Shown: one piece after another, positions 23,785 to 35,852 of the stretch
Numbering within the stretch: position 1 is the stretch's first letter
How the letters are laid out: every line of letters starts with the position of its first letter
Assembly (NCBI RefSeq): GCF_023065955.2
Contig: NW_026623078.1
Location: forward strand, 7,388,199 to 7,452,198
Reading direction: 5' to 3'
Source: Ursus arctos
Lineage: Eukaryota; Chordata; Mammalia; Carnivora; Ursidae
Length of the DNA stretch: 64,000 nt
Notes under the pieces: generated by a model
Told to the model about the DNA's origin: nothing
Seen by the model: the letters and a program-made list of their open reading frames with translations, nothing else
The model's database searches: none
Translations under genes and position numbers: made by a program

Positions 23785-24685
23785 ATGACGAGAAGGAGAA
23801 ATCACCCCCAGCAAAGAAAAGACAATGAGTCTGTGGCCTCTGCCACAGAACTAATGGATATGGATAGAATGAAATTATCAGAAATGGAGTTCAGAGTAAC
23901 AATGGTCAAGATGATGTGTAGACTTCAAAAAAGTATTAACAAAAATGTTAATGAGAATATAGAATCTCTAAGGGCGGAAATGAGAGTGAATCTGGCAGAA
24001 ATTAAAAATTCTATGAGCCAAATGCAGTCAAAATTAGAGACTCTGACGGCCAGGGTGAATGAGGCAGAAGAACATATCAGCAAATTGGAAGATGGGTTAG
24101 TAGAAGAGAAAGCTAGACAAGAATCTGGACTCAAAAAAATCCACACTCAGGAATGTAGGTTACGGGAGATTACTGTCTCAATGAAACGTTCCAATGTCAG
24201 AATCATCCGAAGGGGTGGAGAAAAACAGAGGCCTGGAAGAGATATTTGAACAAATTGTACCTGAAAAGTTCCCTAATCTAGCAAGGGAAACAAACATTCG
24301 TGTCCAAGAGGCAGAGAGGACCCCTCCCACTTCAACCACGACAAACCTAAGCCACGTCACGTCATAGTGCACTCACAAATATTAGATCCAAGGATACACT
24401 ATTGAAAGCGGCCAGGGCAAAGAAATTTCTCACGTACCAAGGCAAAGGTATCAGAATTATGTCAGACCTGTCTACACAGACCTGGAATGAGAGAAAGGGT
24501 TGGGAGGGTGCATTTTTAAAGCTCTTTCAGAGAAAAATATGCAGCCAAGGATCCTTTATCCAGCAAGGCCGTCATTCAGCATTGATGGAGAGATAAAGAC
24601 CTTCCAGAATCCACAGTCATTAACCAAATTCGTAACCACGAAACCAGCCCTACAGGAGATATTAAGGGGGGTTCTAGAAAAGTAA
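23785..24685 (+). pseudogene. L1-1 ORF1 pseudogene (RNA-binding chaperone)
   Basis: In L1, ORF1p is a trimeric RNA-binding protein that coats L1 RNA in the cytoplasm. The reading frame opens with MTRRRNHPQQRKDNE. A coiled-coil-like stretch follows (LETLTARVNEAEEHISKLED, about residues 88-107), then the start of the RRM-like part (CRLREITVSMKRSNVRIIRR). At about 24,208 a short deletion relative to the other copies (which read IIGIPEG here) shifts the frame, and the first frame ends at 24,249. The C-terminal half continues in other frames to the stop at 24,685. The start was chosen because the same ATG context recurs in L1-3 and L1-5. Not functional. Confidence 0.85.
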
Positions 24686-24751
24686 AAAGGCCCCAAGAGT
24701 GATACAGAACAGAAAGTCACAATCTATAGAAACAAAGACTTTACTGGCAAC

Positions 24752-27700
24752 ATGGCATCATTAAAATCCTCTCTCAATAATCAGTCTCAATGTAAATGGC
24801 CTAAATGCTCCCATAATGCCACAGGTTTGCAGATTGGATAAAAAGACATGACCCATCCATTCACTGTCTACAAGAGACTCATTTTGAACCTAAAGATACA
24901 TCCAGCCTGAAAGTAAAGGGATGGAATACCATCTTTCATGCCAATGGACCTCAAAAGAAAGCTGGAGTAACAATTCTCATCTCAAACAGATTGGATTTTA
25001 AACTAAAGACTACAGTTAGAGACACAGAAGGGTACTATATTATTCTTAAAAGATGTATCCAACAAGTGGATATGACAATTATAAATATATATGCCCCCAA
25101 CAGGGGAGCAGGAAGATAGACAAGCCAACTCTTAACAACAGTAAAGAGACATAGAGATAAAAATATGCTAATAGTAGGGGACCTCAACACTCCAATATCA
25201 GCAATAGACAGATCACCAAAGCAAGAAATCAGCAAAGAAATAAGAGCTTTGAATGCCATACTCGACGAGTTGGACCTCATAGATATATATACAACACTAC
25301 ACCCCAGAACCAAAAATACTCATTCTATTCTAATGCCCGTGGAACATTCTCAAGAATAGACCATGTTCTGGGTCACAAAAGAGGTGTCAACCGATACCAA
25401 AAGACTGAAATTATACCCTGCATGTTCTGAGACCACAACACTCTGAAATTGGAACTAAACCACAAGGAAAAATTTGGAAGAAACTCAAACACTTGGAGAC
25501 TAAGAACCATCCTGCTCAGGAATGACTCAATAAACCAGAATATCAAAAATCAATTTAAACAATTTATGGAGACCAACGAGAATGAAAACACAATGGTCCA
25601 AAACCTATGGGATACTGCAAAGGCAGTCCTAAGGGGAAAATACATAGCCATCCAAGCCTCACTCAAAAGAATAGAAAAATCTAAAATGAAGTTTTTATAT
25701 TCTCACCTAAAGAAGCTGGAACAGCAACAGAGGGACAGGCCTAATCCACGCACAAGAAAGCAGTTAACCAAGATTAGAGCAGCAAACAATGAATTAGAAA
25801 CCAGGAGTACAGTAGAGCAAATCAACAGAACTAGAAGCTGGTTCTTTGAGAGAATTAATAAAATTGACAGACCACTGGCCAGACTTATCCAAAAGAATAG
25901 AGAAAGGACCCAAATTAATAAAATTATGAATGAAAAGGGAGAGGTCACAACCAACACCAAAGAAAATGGAAGGATTATTAGAAACTTTTATCAACACCTT
26001 TATGCCAATAAATTAAGTAATCTGGAAGAGATGGAGGACTTCCTGGAAACCTATAAACTACCAAGACTGAAACAGGAAGAAATTGATTTCTTAAACAGGC
26101 CAATTAATTATGAAGAGATTGAGTCAGTGATAAACAACCTTCCAAAAAGAAAACTCCAGGCCCGGACGGTTTTCCTGGGGAATTCTACCAAGCATTCAAA
26201 GAAGAAATAATACCTGTTCTCCTAAAGCTATTTCAAAAAATAGAAACAGAAGGAAAGCTACCAAACTCATTCTATGAGGCCAATATTACCTTGGTCCCCA
26301 AGCCAGACAAAGACCCCCTAAAAGAAGAATTACAGACCGATTTCCCTAAGGAATATGGACGCCAAAATCCTCAACAAGATCCTAGGTAATAAAATCCAAC
26401 AGTACATTAAAAGGATAATCCATCATGACCAAGTGGGATTCGTCCCTGGGATGCAAGCGTGGTTCAACATTTGCAAATCTATCAGTGTCTTAGATTTCAT
26501 CCAAAAAAAAAAATCAAAATCATATGATTCTCTCAATAGATGCAGAAAAAGCATTTGACAAAATACAGCATCCCTTCCTGATTAAAACCCTTCAGAGTGT
26601 AGGGATAGAGGGTACATTCCTCAATCGCATAAAAACCATCTGTGAAAATCCTACAGCAAATATCATTCTCAACGGGGAAAAGCTGAAAGCCTTTCCCTTA
26701 AGATCAGAAACACGACAAGGATGCCCACTCTAGCCACTATTATTCAACATAGTACTAGAAGTCCTTGCAACAGCAATCAGGCAACAAAAAGGGATAAAAG
26801 GTACCCAAATCAGCAAAGAAGAAGTCAAACTGTCTCCCTTCGCAGATACATGCTACTCTATATGGAAAACCCAAAAGAATCCACTCCCAAACTATTAGAA
26901 GTTATAGAGCAATTCAGTAAGGTGGTGAGATACAAAATCAATGCTCAGAAATCAGTTGCGTTTCTATACACGAATAATGAGACTGAAGAAAGAGAAATTA
27001 GGGAATCCATCCCATTTCCAATAGCACCAAAAACCATACGTTACCTTGGAATTAACTTCACCAAAGATGTAAAGGATCTATATTCTAGGAACTATAAATC
27101 ACTCTTGAAAGACATTGAGGAAGACACAAAAAGATGGAAAAATATTCCATGCTCATGGATCAGAAGAATTAACATAGTTAAAATGTCCATGCTACCCAGA
27201 GCAATCTACACTTTCAATGCTATCCTGATCAAAATACCGATGACATTTTTCAAAGAACTGGAAGAAATAGCCCTTGAATTTGTAAGGAACCAAAAAGTCG
27301 CCGAATCTCCAGGGAACTGTTGAAAAGGAAAAACAAAGCCGGCGGCATCACAATGCCAAATTTCGAGCTGTACTACAAAGCTGTGATCACAAAGACAGCA
27401 TGGTACTGGCACAAAAACAGACACATAGACCAATGGAACAGAATAGAGAACCCAGAAATGGACCCTCGGCTCTTTGGGCAACTAATCTTTGATAAAGCAG
27501 GAAAAAACATCTAGTGGAAAAAAGACAGTCTCTTCAATAAATGGTGCTGGGAAAATTGGACAGCTACATGCAAAACAATGAAACTTGACCACACTCTCAC
27601 ACCATACACAAAGATAAACTCCAAATGGATGAAAGACCTCGATGTGAGATACGAATCCATTAAAATCCTAGAGGAGAACATAGGCAGCAACCCCTATGAC

Positions 27701-28558
27701 ATCGGCCAAAGCAACCTTTTTCATGACACATCTCCAAAGGCAAGAGAAACAAAGGATAAAATGAACTTGTGAGACTTCATCAAGATAAAAATCTTCTGCA
27801 CAGCCAAGGAAACAAAAAAACTAAGAGGCAGTCCAGGGAATGGAAGACGATATTTGCAAATGATGCTACAGATAAAAGACTGGTATCCAAGATCTACAAA
27901 GAACTTATCAAACTCAATACACGAGAAACAAATAAACAAATCATAAAATGGGCAGAAGGTATGAACAGACACTTCAAATGATGACATACAAATGGCTAAC
28001 AGACACATGAAAAAATGTTCAAAATCATTAGCCATCAGGGAATTTCAAATCAAAACCGCACTAAGGTACCACCTTACCCCAGATAGAATGGCAAAAATTG
28101 ACAAGGCAAGAAACAGAAATTGTTGGAGAGGATGTGGAGAAAGGGGATCCCTCCTACATTGTTGGTGGGAATGCAAGTTGGTACACCACTCTGGAAAACA
28201 GTGTGGAGGTCCCTTAAAAAGTTAAAAATTGAGCTACCTATGACCCAGCCATTGCACTACTGGGTATTTACCCCAAAGATACAGACATAGTGAAGGGAAG
28301 GGCCATTTGCACCCCAATGTTCCTAGCAGCATTATCCACAATAGCTAAATCGTGGAAGGAACCGAGATGCCCTTCAACAGATGACTGGATTAAGAAGCTG
28401 TGTCCATATATACAATGGAATATTACTCAGCTATCAGAAAGAACGAGTTCTCAACATTTGCTACAACATGGACGGCACTGGAGGAGATAATGCTAAGTGA
28501 AATAAGTCAAGCAGAGAAAGACAATTATCATATGGTTTCTCTCATCTATGGAACATGA
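24752..28558 (+). pseudogene. L1-1 ORF2 pseudogene (endonuclease-reverse transcriptase)
   Basis: In L1, ORF2p nicks target DNA (APE-type endonuclease) and reverse transcribes L1 RNA (RT domain), followed by a Cys-rich C-terminus. Endonuclease pieces (DLNTPISAIDRSPKQE) are followed by the linker (25,449-26,210) and RT pieces. The catalytic FADD region reads FADT with a -1 frameshift at about 26,839-26,850. C-terminal Cys-rich sequence lies near 28,100-28,180 ([20 protein letters not shown]), and a final SLIYGT-like stop is at 28,556. There are many frameshifts and stops, including one right after the start (about 24,765-24,775). Dead copy. Confidence 0.88.
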
Positions 28559-28825
28559 GAAGTAGGAAGATTGGTAGGGGAAGAAAGGGATAAAGAAAGG
28601 GGGGTAATCAGAAGGGGGAATGAAGCATGAGAGACTATGGACTCTGGGAAACAAACTGAGGGCTTCTGAGGGGAGGTGGGTGGGGGAATGGGATAGGCTG
28701 GTGATGGGTAGTAAGGAGGGCACGTATTGCATGGTGCACTGGGTGTTATACACAACTAATGAATCATCGAACATTCCATCAAACAAAATAAATAAATAAA
28801 AAGAAAACATTAAAAAAAAAAAAAG

Positions 28826-29283
28826 GTATGTGTGGAAGCACCCTGAAAGGGCCAGATGCTGAGCTTAGTGAGACATGTGTGTGTAGAAAGGACGCATCCA
28901 CCAATATCCCGATCCATGCGGGCTGTGGGCATGAGAAAAGTAGGTGTTGAAGCCCAAGGAAAATGCTGTCTCCATATTCCCAAGCAAAAACCGCACAGAA
29001 AACGGCATTCCAGTAGCATCCTCCCACAGGAAGATTGAAGTGTGTTCATGTATATGCTTGGAGGATTATCGATAGCAGAATACTTACCTAGAAAAGGCAC
29101 ATTGCCTAGAAAACAACTTTCAACCACTATTCTCTTTGAAGCAGATAGGGGCGCCTTGCAATCTATGCGTGAATGCAGAAGGGAAGTACAATATACTTAA
29201 AGAAGTGAAACATGCTGTGCAGGAAAGCATCCATCAACCAACATGTTGTCTCAAGGATATAGGCACAGATTCAACAGTCTGAG
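28826..29283 (+). repeat. Satellite, diverged monomers of the 112 bp family
   Basis: It starts immediately after the L1-1 A-tail. GTATGTGTGGAAGC, CCCAAGGAAAATGCTGTC, ACAACTTTCAACCAC and a GTGAAACATGC-like segment follow the order of the 112 bp monomer seen more clearly at 39.9-41.9 kb. Divergence is high and monomer borders are approximate. Confidence 0.65.
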
Positions 29284-29514
29284 TTGGGGGCAATGGGTGG
29301 CTCAGTTGTTTAAGCCACCGCCTTCTGCTCAGGTCATGAACCCAGGGTCCTGGGATGCAGCCCCGAGTTGACCGGGTGGGGGTCTTACTCAGCGGAGACC
29401 CTGCTTCTCCCTCTCCCTCTGCCTGCTACTCTGCATGTGCTCACCTTCTCTCTCTCTTCTGCTCTCTGTCTCTCTCTCTCTCTCATTCAAATAAATAAAT
29501 ACAATCTTTAAAGA
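29284..29514 (+). mobile_element. Can-SINE
   Basis: TGGGTGGCTCAGTTGTTTAA head, GGGTCCTGGGATGCAGCCCC, extended CT-rich tract and AAATAAATAAATACAATCTT tail. It is directly followed by an L1 tail. Confidence 0.85.
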
Positions 29515-29752
29515 ACATAATGAAGCATGAGAGACTATGGACTCTGAGAAACAAACTGAGGACTTCAGAGGGGAGGGGGTGGGGAAATGGGATAGGCTGG
29601 TGATGGGTAGTAAGGAGGGCACGTATTGCATAGTGCACTGGGTGTTATACACAACTAATGAATCATCGAACTTTACATCAGAAACCAAGGATGTACTGTA
29701 CGGTGACTAACATAATATAATAAAAAAACCATAATGAAAAGAAAACAAAAAT
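29515..29752 (+). mobile_element. L1 3' end, 5'-truncated
   Basis: GAAGCATGAGAGACTATGGA through CACTGGGTGTTATACACAAC, ACTGTACGGTGACTAACATA and ATATAATAAAAAAACC. Only about 240 bp of 3' UTR. It interrupts the satellite. Confidence 0.88.
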
Positions 29753-30845
29753 TCTGTGCACAAGCCCAAGGAAAGTGCCACCTATTGAACTCAGTGAATC
29801 AAGACTTGTGTTGAAACCATCTCTCAACACCTGTCTTTCATGCTAATTCACACGACTTTAGATGCATGTGTTGAACCACGAGGATAGTGGCATATGTTCC
29901 GCCTAGAGACACATGTCTGGGGAGAGCAGAACGTTCCTTACATCCTCTTTTCTTTGGATATTTCTGAAGAAACATAAGGAAAGGGCCTCTCCAAGCATAC
30001 CAGAGTATAATAAACACCATTCCACTCACATCTTTATTGGTGACAGTTGAGGAGTTCTCCAGTGTGAAGAAGCATAAGGAAAGGGCCATGTACTTAACCC
30101 GGTGAAACAAGCACAGTGAAAGTGCCACATATTGAACTCAGTGAATCAAGACTTGTGTTCAAACCATCTCTCGAGACATATTTTCATGCTCATGAAAATT
30201 AGTTCCCATGCATGTTTTGAACCGTAAGGAGAGTGCCATATGTTCTGCCCCCAGACACATGTCTGGGGAGAGCAGAACGTTCCTTACGTCCTCTTTCCTA
30301 TGGATGTTTCTGCAGAAACATAAGGAAAGGGCTTCTCCAAGCATACCAGAGTATAAGCACCATTCCACTCACATCAATCCTGGTGGCCATTGAGGCGTAC
30401 TGAAACGTATGAGGAAGGACAAGGAAAGTGTCATTGACTTAACTTGGAGAAACAAGTGTGTGCAGAACCCCTCCCTAAACAAACAAGTTGGGACGTGCAG
30501 ATAGAGATGCATTCATGACGTTGTGTCAACCCATATGGAAAGTGCCATATACTGAACCAAAAGATGAAACACCGTGTATGGAGCACCATGCAACTCACAT
30601 CCCTTTGGTTGGACATTGATGTGGCTACCCATGTATTGGGGGAAGGATAAGGAAAATGCTGCCTACCTCTTTGACAGAGATGAGACGCTGAACAAAGCGT
30701 CTGGCAACCAACATGTTATTCCATGAAGAAGGAAGTGTTTTCATATGATTGAGAGGCATCGGTAGGAAAGGGTCATACACTTGGAGAAACAAGTGCACAT
30801 GGAAAGTACCTTTCCATAAGTACACTTCGATTTCTGCTTCCATGT
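29753..30845 (+). repeat. Satellite array, trimeric higher-order organisation (about 347 bp)
   Basis: Monomers of about 115 bp carry AAGGAAAGTGCC, TTAAC...GAAACAAG and ACTCACATC-like landmarks. GAAAGTGCCA with CTCAGTGAATCAAGACTTGT recurs at 29,771 and 30,118 (347 bp), and ACATGTCTGGGGAGAGCAGA recurs at 29,911 and 30,257 (346 bp). The larger unit is therefore three monomers long and present twice with high identity. The rest of the block is single diverged monomers. Confidence 0.8.
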
Positions 30846-31230
30846 TCATGAACGAGGTGTTACTCTAAGGACATATCCTGAAGCCGTTGTGCTTTAGAGG
30901 TAAGGATGTGATCCTTTTCCTATGCCTACACACCCAATTTTGAGAAGGGATCACTCTTCAAGAGGGTGATGTTAGTTGAAGGATTGTTCTGGTACCCTAT
31001 CGTTCATCACAGATAAGGATGTCACACAATCTTCAAGATTCCACAAACTCTTCAGCAAGTGCTTCCTTATGCAAGGAAGATGTTAGTTGGTCAGGTCCTG
31101 TATACTGTTGGGTGTCATAGATAAGTATGAAACCCTTTCGTCATGCTTCCTCAACCACTATGGTTAATGATAACATATTCATCAAAGAGATTGGTAGTTG
31201 TCAGGCTGTTCCTGTACACTGTGGTTTGTG
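30846..31230 (-). repeat. Satellite of the same family, inverted
   Basis: The reverse-strand consensus appears here on the plus strand: TGTATACTGTTGGGTGTCAT (31,099), ATGCTTCCTCAACCAC and GTACACTGTGG (31,214). Spacing of the TGTAC-like anchor is 109 bp (30,990 to 31,099), then 114 bp (to 31,213). The orientation change is near 30,846. Confidence 0.75.
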
Positions 31231-31437
31231 TCTTTTTTCTTTTTATTTTTTTTTAACTTCATTGATATCTTTGACAGAGAGGCAGCCAGCAAGAGGAGGT
31301 ATATAAGCAGGTGGAGTGGGAGAGAAGGAAGCAGCCTGATAGCCAAGCAGGGAGCAAGAAGCGATGCTCGAACTCAGGACCCTGGGATCGTGCCCTGAGC
31401 TGAAGGCAGTCACTTCACCACTGAACCACTCAGGGGC
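31231..31437 (-). mobile_element. Can-SINE, reverse, inserted in the satellite
   Basis: The minus strand reads GGGGCCCCTGAGTGGTTCAG, TGCCTTCAGCTCAGGGCACG and so on to a T-rich left edge. The satellite motif CCTGTAC(A/T)CTGTGGTTT is present on both sides (31,211 and 31,438), which gives a target duplication of about 19 bp. Confidence 0.88.
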
Positions 31438-32084
31438 CCCTGTACTCTGTGGTTTCTTCGAGATATGGAAGTGACTGTTTCTTTATGCTTCCACAATGAC
31501 TTAGAGGAATGCTTCCATCTTCAGGAAAGATGCTTTTCATCACAAGTTGCTTCCTGTGCACTGTTGTTTGCTAGAGATACGTATCTGTTCCTTGGTGCTT
31601 CCTCAACCACTTTGATGATTGCTTCCTTATTTGGGAAAGATGATGGTTGCTGTAAGTGGTTTTCTGTACACTGTTGATTCCAAGAGAGAGTTATGTGTTC
31701 CTTTCCTTATGCTTCCACCTCCACTTTGGTCAAGGCTTCCATATTCATGAATGATGATGTTCATTGTAAGTGTGCTTCTGTACACTGCTGTGTCTTGGAG
31801 ATATGTATGTGTTCCTTTCTTGATGCATACTTACCCCACTTTGAGGGTTGTATATTCATCGGGGTGATGTTCATTGATGGACCCTTCCTGTACACTGTTG
31901 TTTCTTACAGATAAGTTTGTGGCCTTTTCGTCGAGCTTCCACAACCACTTTGTTTAATGATTACACATTCCACAATGATCTTGGTAGTTGTGAGATCTAT
32001 TCTGTATGCTGTTGTCTCTTCAAGATATGTTTGCAGTACTGTCATTATGCAGGACACAGCAAATTGTGAGAAGGGATGTATATT
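31438..32084 (-). repeat. Inverted satellite array with alternating 114/110 bp spacing
   Basis: The anchor TGTACACTG (with variants) starts at 31,441, 31,555, 31,665, 31,779, 31,889 and 32,003. The steps are 114, 110, 114, 110 and 114 bp, so the array is built of dimers of about 224 bp. Each monomer also has TTCCTT(A/T)(A/T)TGCTTCC and an AATGATGATGTTCATTG-like segment. Confidence 0.85.
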
Positions 32085-32525
32085 CATTTTTTTTCAATTT
32101 TATAATATTTTTTATTATATTATGTTAGTCGCCATACAGTACATCCCCTGTTTTTGAGTAAAGTTCCATGATTCATTACGTGCATATAACATCCACTGCA
32201 CCATGCAATACATACCGTCTTGATACCCACCACCAGCCTATATCATTTCTCCCCAGTGAAGCCCTCAGTTTGTTTCCCAGACTCCATAGTTTCTCATGCT
32301 TAATTCCACCTTCTGTTTAACCTCCCTTTCTTTTTCCCTTTCTTCTCCTACCAATCTTCCCACTTCTTATATTCCATAAATGAGTGAGACCATATGATAA
32401 TTGTCTTTCTCTGCTTAACTTATTTCGCTTAGAATTATCTCCTCCAGTCACGTCCATGTTGCAGCAAATGTTGAGAAATCGCTTTTTTTGATAGCTGAGT
32501 AATATTCCATTATATATATGGACCA
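32085..32525 (-). mobile_element. L1-A: L1 3' end, reverse, interrupted by L1-B
   Basis: Starts in a T-rich run, then TATATTATGTTAGTCGCCAT, CAGTTTGTTTCCCAGACTCC and ends at ATATGGACCACATCTTC. Another L1 tail in the same orientation begins at once. Confidence 0.85.
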
Positions 32526-35500
32526 CATCTTCTTTTTTTTATTATTTATAATGATTTTTTATTTTATTATGTTAGTCACCATACAGTACATCCCCGGTTT
32601 CCGATGTAAGGCTCGATGATTCATTAGTCATGTATAACACCCAGTGTACCATGCAATATGTGCCCTCCTTACTACCCATCACCGGCCGATCCCATTCCCC
32701 CACCCCCCTCCCCTCTGAGGCCCTCAGTTTGTTTCTCATAGTCCATAGCCTCTCATGTTTCATTCCCCCTTCTGATTACCCCCCCCTTTCTTTATCCCTT
32801 TCTTCCCCTACTGATCATCCTAGTTCTTATGTTCCATAGATGAGAGAAATCATATGATAGTTGTCTTTCTCTGCTAGACTTATTTCACTTAGCATTATCT
32901 CCTCCAGTGCCGTCCATGTTGTAGCAAATGTTGAGAACTCGTTCTTTCTGATAGCTGAGTAATATTCCATTGTATATATGGACCACAACTTCTTAATCCA
33001 GTCATCTGTTGAAGGGCATCTCAGCTCCTTCCACGATTTAACTATTGTGGACATTGCTGCTATGAACATTGGGGGGCATATGGCCCTTCTCTTCACTACG
33101 TCTGTATCTTTGGAGTAAACACCCAGTAGTGCAATGGCTGGATCATAGGGTAACTCAATTTTTAACTTTTTAAGGGACCTCCACATTGTTTTCCAGAGTG
33201 GCTGTACCAACTTGCATTCCCACCAACAATGTAGGAGGGATCCCCTTTCTCCACATCTCCAACAATTGTTGTCTCTTGCCTTGTCTATTTTTGCCATTCT
33301 AACTGGTGTAAGGTGGTATCTCAGTGTGGTTTTGATTTGAATTTCCCTGATGGCTAATGATTTTGAACATTTTTTCATGTGTGTGTTAGCCATTTGTATG
33401 TCATCATTGGAAAAGTGTCTGTTCATATCTTCTGCCCATTTTTTGATTTATTTGTTTCTCGTGTATTGAGTTTGAGAAGTTCTTTGTAGATCTTGGATAC
33501 CAGTCCTTTATCTGTAGTGTCATTTGCAAATATATTCTCCCATTCCGTGGGCTGCCTCTTAGTTTTTCTGACTGTTTCCTTGGATGTGCAGAAACTTTTA
33601 ATCTTGATGAAGTCCCATAAATTCATTTTATCTTTTGTTTCTCTTGCCTTTGGGGATGTATCATGAAAAAGGTTGCTTTGGCCGATGTCGTAGAGGTTGC
33701 TGCCTATGTTCTCCTCTAGGATTTTGATGGATTCCTGTCTCACATCGAGGTCTTTCATCCATTTTGAGTTTATTTTTGTGTATGGTGTGAGATAGTGGTC
33801 AAGTTTCGTTCTTTTGCATGTAGCTGTCCAATTTTCCCAGCACCATTTATTGAAGAGACTGTCTTTTTCCCACCAGATGTTTTTTCCTGCTTTATCAAAT
33901 ATTAGTTGCCCAAAGAGCCGAGGGTCCATTGCTGGGCTCTCTATTCCGTTCCATTGGTCTATGTGTCTGTTTTTGTGCCAGTACCATGCTGTCTTTGTGA
34001 TCACAGCTTTGTAGTACAGCTCGAAATCCGGCAATGTGATGCCCCCAGCTTTGCTTTTCCCATTCAACAATTCCTTGGCGATTCGGGGCCTTTACTGGTT
34101 GCACACAAATTTAAGGGCTGTTTGTTCCAGTTCCTTGAAAAATGTCATTGGTATTTGGATCGGGATGGCATTGAAAGTGCAGGTTGCTCTGGATAGCGTA
34201 GGCATTTTAACTATGTTAATTCTTCGGATCCATGAGGATGGAATATTTTTCCATCTTTTTGTGTCTTCTTCAATGTCTTTCAAGAGTGATTTGTAGTTTC
34301 TAGAAAACAGATAATTCTGAGATAACGTATGATTTTAGTGCTATTGTAAATGGAATGGATTCCCTAATTTCTCTTTCTTCAGTCTCATTGTTTATGTATA
34401 GAAATGCAACTGATTTTGGAGCATTGATTTTGTATCCCGCCACATTACTGAATTGCTCTATAAGTTCTAGTAGTTTGGGAGTGGATTCTTTAGGTTTTCC
34501 ATATAGAGTGTTATGTCATCTGCAAAGAGAGACAGTTTGACTACTTCTTTGCTGATTTGGATACATTTTATCCCTTTTTGTTGTCTGATTGCTGTTGCAA
34601 GGACTTCTAGTACTATGTTGAATAATAACGGCGAGAGCGGGCGTCCTTGTCGTGTTCCTGATCTTAAGGGAAAGGCTTCCAGCTTTTCCCCATTGAGAAT
34701 GATATTCGCTGTAGGTTTTTCGTAGATGGCTTTTATGAGATTGAGAAATGTACCCTCTATCCCTACACTCTGAAGGGTTTTAATCAGGAAAAGGTGCTGC
34801 ATTTTGTCAAATGCTTCCTCTGCATCTATTGAGAGGATCATATAATTCTCGACACTTTTTCTGTTGATATGATGTATCACACTGATCAATTTGCAATTGT
34901 TGAACGACCGTTGCATCCCAGGGATGAATCCCACTTGGTCTTGATGGATAATCCTTTCAATGTACTGTTGGATCCTATTAGCAACGATCTCTTTGAGAAT
35001 TTTAGCATCCAAATTCATGAAGGAAATCGGTCTGTAATTCTTCTTTTTATGGGTTCTTTGCCTGGTTTGGGGACCAAGGTAATACTGGCCTCATAGAATG
35101 AGTTTGGTAGTTTTCTTTCTGTTTCTATTTTTTGAAACAGCTTTAGGAGAATACGTATTATTTCTTCTTTGAATGTTTGGTATAATTCCCCAGGGAATCC
35201 ATCAGGCCCTGGAGTCTTGTTTTTTGGGAGGTTTTTGATCACTCCTTCAATCTCTTCATAATTAATTGGTCTGTTTAAAAAAATCAATTTCTTCCTGTTT
35301 CAGTCTTGATAGTTTATAGGTTTCCAGGAAGGTATCCATTTCTTCCAGGTTGTTTAATTTATTGGCAAAAAGCTGTTGATAAAAATTTCTAATGATCCTT
35401 CCTATTTCATTGTTGTTGGTTGTGACCTGTCCCTTTTCATTCATAATTTTATTAACTTGGGTCCTTTCTCTATTCTTTTGAATAAGCCTTGGTAGAGGCT

Positions 35501-35852
35501 TGCCGATCTTATTTATTCTTTCAAAGAACCAGCTTCTAGTTCTGTTGATCTGCTCTACTGTGCTCCTGGTTTCTAATTCATTGATCTCAGCTCTAATCTT
35601 GATCAACTGCTTTCTCATGCATGGGTTAGGTCGATTCTTCCGTTCCAACTCCAGCTTCTTGAGGTGAGAATATAAAAACTGCATTTTAGATTTTTCTATT
35701 CTTTTGAGTGAGGCTTGGATGGCTATGTATTTTCCTCTTAGGACCACATTTGCCGTGTCCCAGAGGTTTTGGACCATTGTGTTTTCATTCTCGTTGGTCT
35801 CTATAAATTGTATAAATTGATTTTTAATTTCCTATTTTACCCAATCATTCTT
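32526..35852 (-). mobile_element. L1-B: long reverse L1, 3' portion
   Basis: On the minus strand this runs from the RT part of ORF2 to the 3' UTR and tail (poly-T at 32,530). It is cut at 35,852 by a younger L1 insertion (L1-C) and resumes at 36,618. It lacks the 5' UTR, ORF1 and start of ORF2. Confidence 0.9.

Larger units (their letters stand above)
23203..28825 (+). mobile_element. L1-1: nearly complete LINE-1, decayed
   Basis: Order: shortened 5' UTR (from about 23,203, ACCAGACTGAAAACCAGAAC), ORF1 (23,785), a short inter-ORF gap, ORF2 (24,752-28,558), 3' UTR (AAGCATGAGAGACTATGGAC, about 28,623) and an A-tail to 28,825. No target duplication is visible: the left flank is ordinary intergenic DNA, while the right flank starts directly in satellite. 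The 5' UTR has only about one of the 76 bp units seen in L1-3. Confidence 0.9.

Noticed and set aside
23785..28558. An intact, mobile L1
   Set aside because: All five long L1 copies have frameshifts, stops, truncation or a damaged active site; none has both ORFs open.
29753..32084. CRISPR-like array
   Set aside because: The repeats are 110-115 bp and contiguous, with no short repeat and unique spacer pattern, in a mammalian context.
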